Both the position numbers and the translations under genes were made by a program. The notes below the pieces were generated by a model. That model saw only the letters and a program-made list of their open reading frames with translations. It was not told the origin of the DNA and did not search any database. Source: a bacterium (GTDB taxonomy: Bacteria > Cyanobacteriota > Vampirovibrionia > Gastranaerophilales > Gastranaerophilaceae). Taken from it: DNA of 30,510 nucleotides. Shown here in pieces: positions 30,387 to 30,510 of the stretch. The DNA lies in NCBI GenBank assembly GCA_017444705.1, contig JAFSWA010000095.1, positions 1 through 30,510 on the forward strand, written 5' to 3'. Positions within the stretch are counted from its first letter, which is position 1. The number at the start of each line of letters is the position of its first letter.

Positions 30387-30510
30387 ATGATAAATCTTGA
30401 TAATGCAACAGAAAGAATAAAGGAATATCTTGAAGATGAGAATTTAGAAGCACTTCAAGAAATTTTGAACGGCTATCAAGCCGCCGATTTGGCTGAAATT
30501 TTTCAGGACA
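30387..30510 (+). CDS. mgtE: MgtE-like magnesium transporter, 3' end outside window
   Basis: Only the first 41 codons are visible (MINLDNATERIKEYLEDEN, then EALQEILNGYQAADLAEIFQD). The short helical repeats with A-A-D-L-A-E-I match the start of the MgtE N-terminal cytosolic domain, which senses Mg2+ ahead of the CBS pair and channel domain. The assignment rests on this domain only, so another protein with an MgtE_N domain is possible. Start codon chosen as the first ATG in frame, immediately after the -10 box; no ribosome-binding site is seen. Confidence 0.65.
   Translation, partial: MINLDNATERIKEYLEDENLEALQEILNGYQAADLAEIFQD

Noticed and set aside
1..30510. CRISPR array, tRNA or rRNA genes, transposase genes
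   Set aside because: No regularly spaced direct repeats, no cloverleaf-like sequence in the spacers and no transposase motifs were seen on reading; this is a visual search only.

Overview
The window is AT-rich, densely packed bacterial DNA that uses the standard code. No rRNA, tRNA, CRISPR array or transposase is visible. The gene set (FabI, LeuRS, PheS, Der, PlsY, RarA, MgtE, many TPR proteins, an anaerobe-style flavoprotein cluster) and the short intergenic regions suggest an uncultured anaerobic gut-type bacterium. A Vampirovibrionia/Melainabacteria (Gastranaerophilales)-like lineage is my best guess, but this is inference and nothing here is a phylogenetic anchor.

Layout. 1-1.2 kb: 3' part of a concentrative nucleoside transporter-family gene with an altered substrate pocket. 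1.25-2.1 kb: a debris zone with a short orphan C-terminus, a small secreted adhesin-E-like protein and the amputated N-terminus of a Fic protein. 2.2-8.6 kb: a compact redox/detoxification cassette. Eight minus-strand genes (TetR, flavodoxin, O-acetyltransferase, Cys-nucleophile hydrolase, secreted CMD-cupin fusion, GNAT, frameshifted flavin reductase, membrane-anchored flavodoxin) are read from one near-consensus promoter overlapped by a 23-bp operator-like palindrome; an Old Yellow Enzyme gene diverges from it. 8.6-10.3 kb: a truncated nucleotidyltransferase, a NifX-type protein whose His/Cys-rich tail is cut off by an in-frame TAA, and another Cys-rich flavin reductase. 10.3-11.9 kb: an unrecognised repeat-rich 320-residue protein whose predicted promoter carries a Fur-box-like palindrome. 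11.9-16.6 kb: fabI, a REP-like spacer, leuS and a dicarboxylate/glutamate symporter gene abutting leuS. 16.6-20.7 kb (minus): rarA, a TPR protein, a small membrane protein and an O-acetylhomoserine sulfhydrylase. 20.7-25.1 kb: an orphan sugar-type binding protein, three TPR/TPR-like genes and an ArsP_2-type metal exporter. 25.2-30.5 kb: an acyl-CoA synthetase, the minus-strand der-plsY-pheS-membrane protein run, and the 5' end of mgtE.

Working picture. The 2.2-8.6 kb cassette looks like an inducible response to electrophiles or quinones: OYE and flavin reductases reduce the compound, flavodoxins carry electrons, and the hydrolase, acetyltransferases and CMD-cupin process products, under TetR control. 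Disrupted genes at both of its ends suggest it was inserted or recombined here. Elsewhere the window is mainly housekeeping (fatty-acid and phospholipid synthesis, tRNA charging, ribosome assembly, DNA repair). Two regulatory themes recur: several start codons lie 5-6 bases after a TATAAT box with no ribosome binding site (candidate leaderless mRNAs), and one spacer carries nearly superimposed -10 elements on opposite strands.
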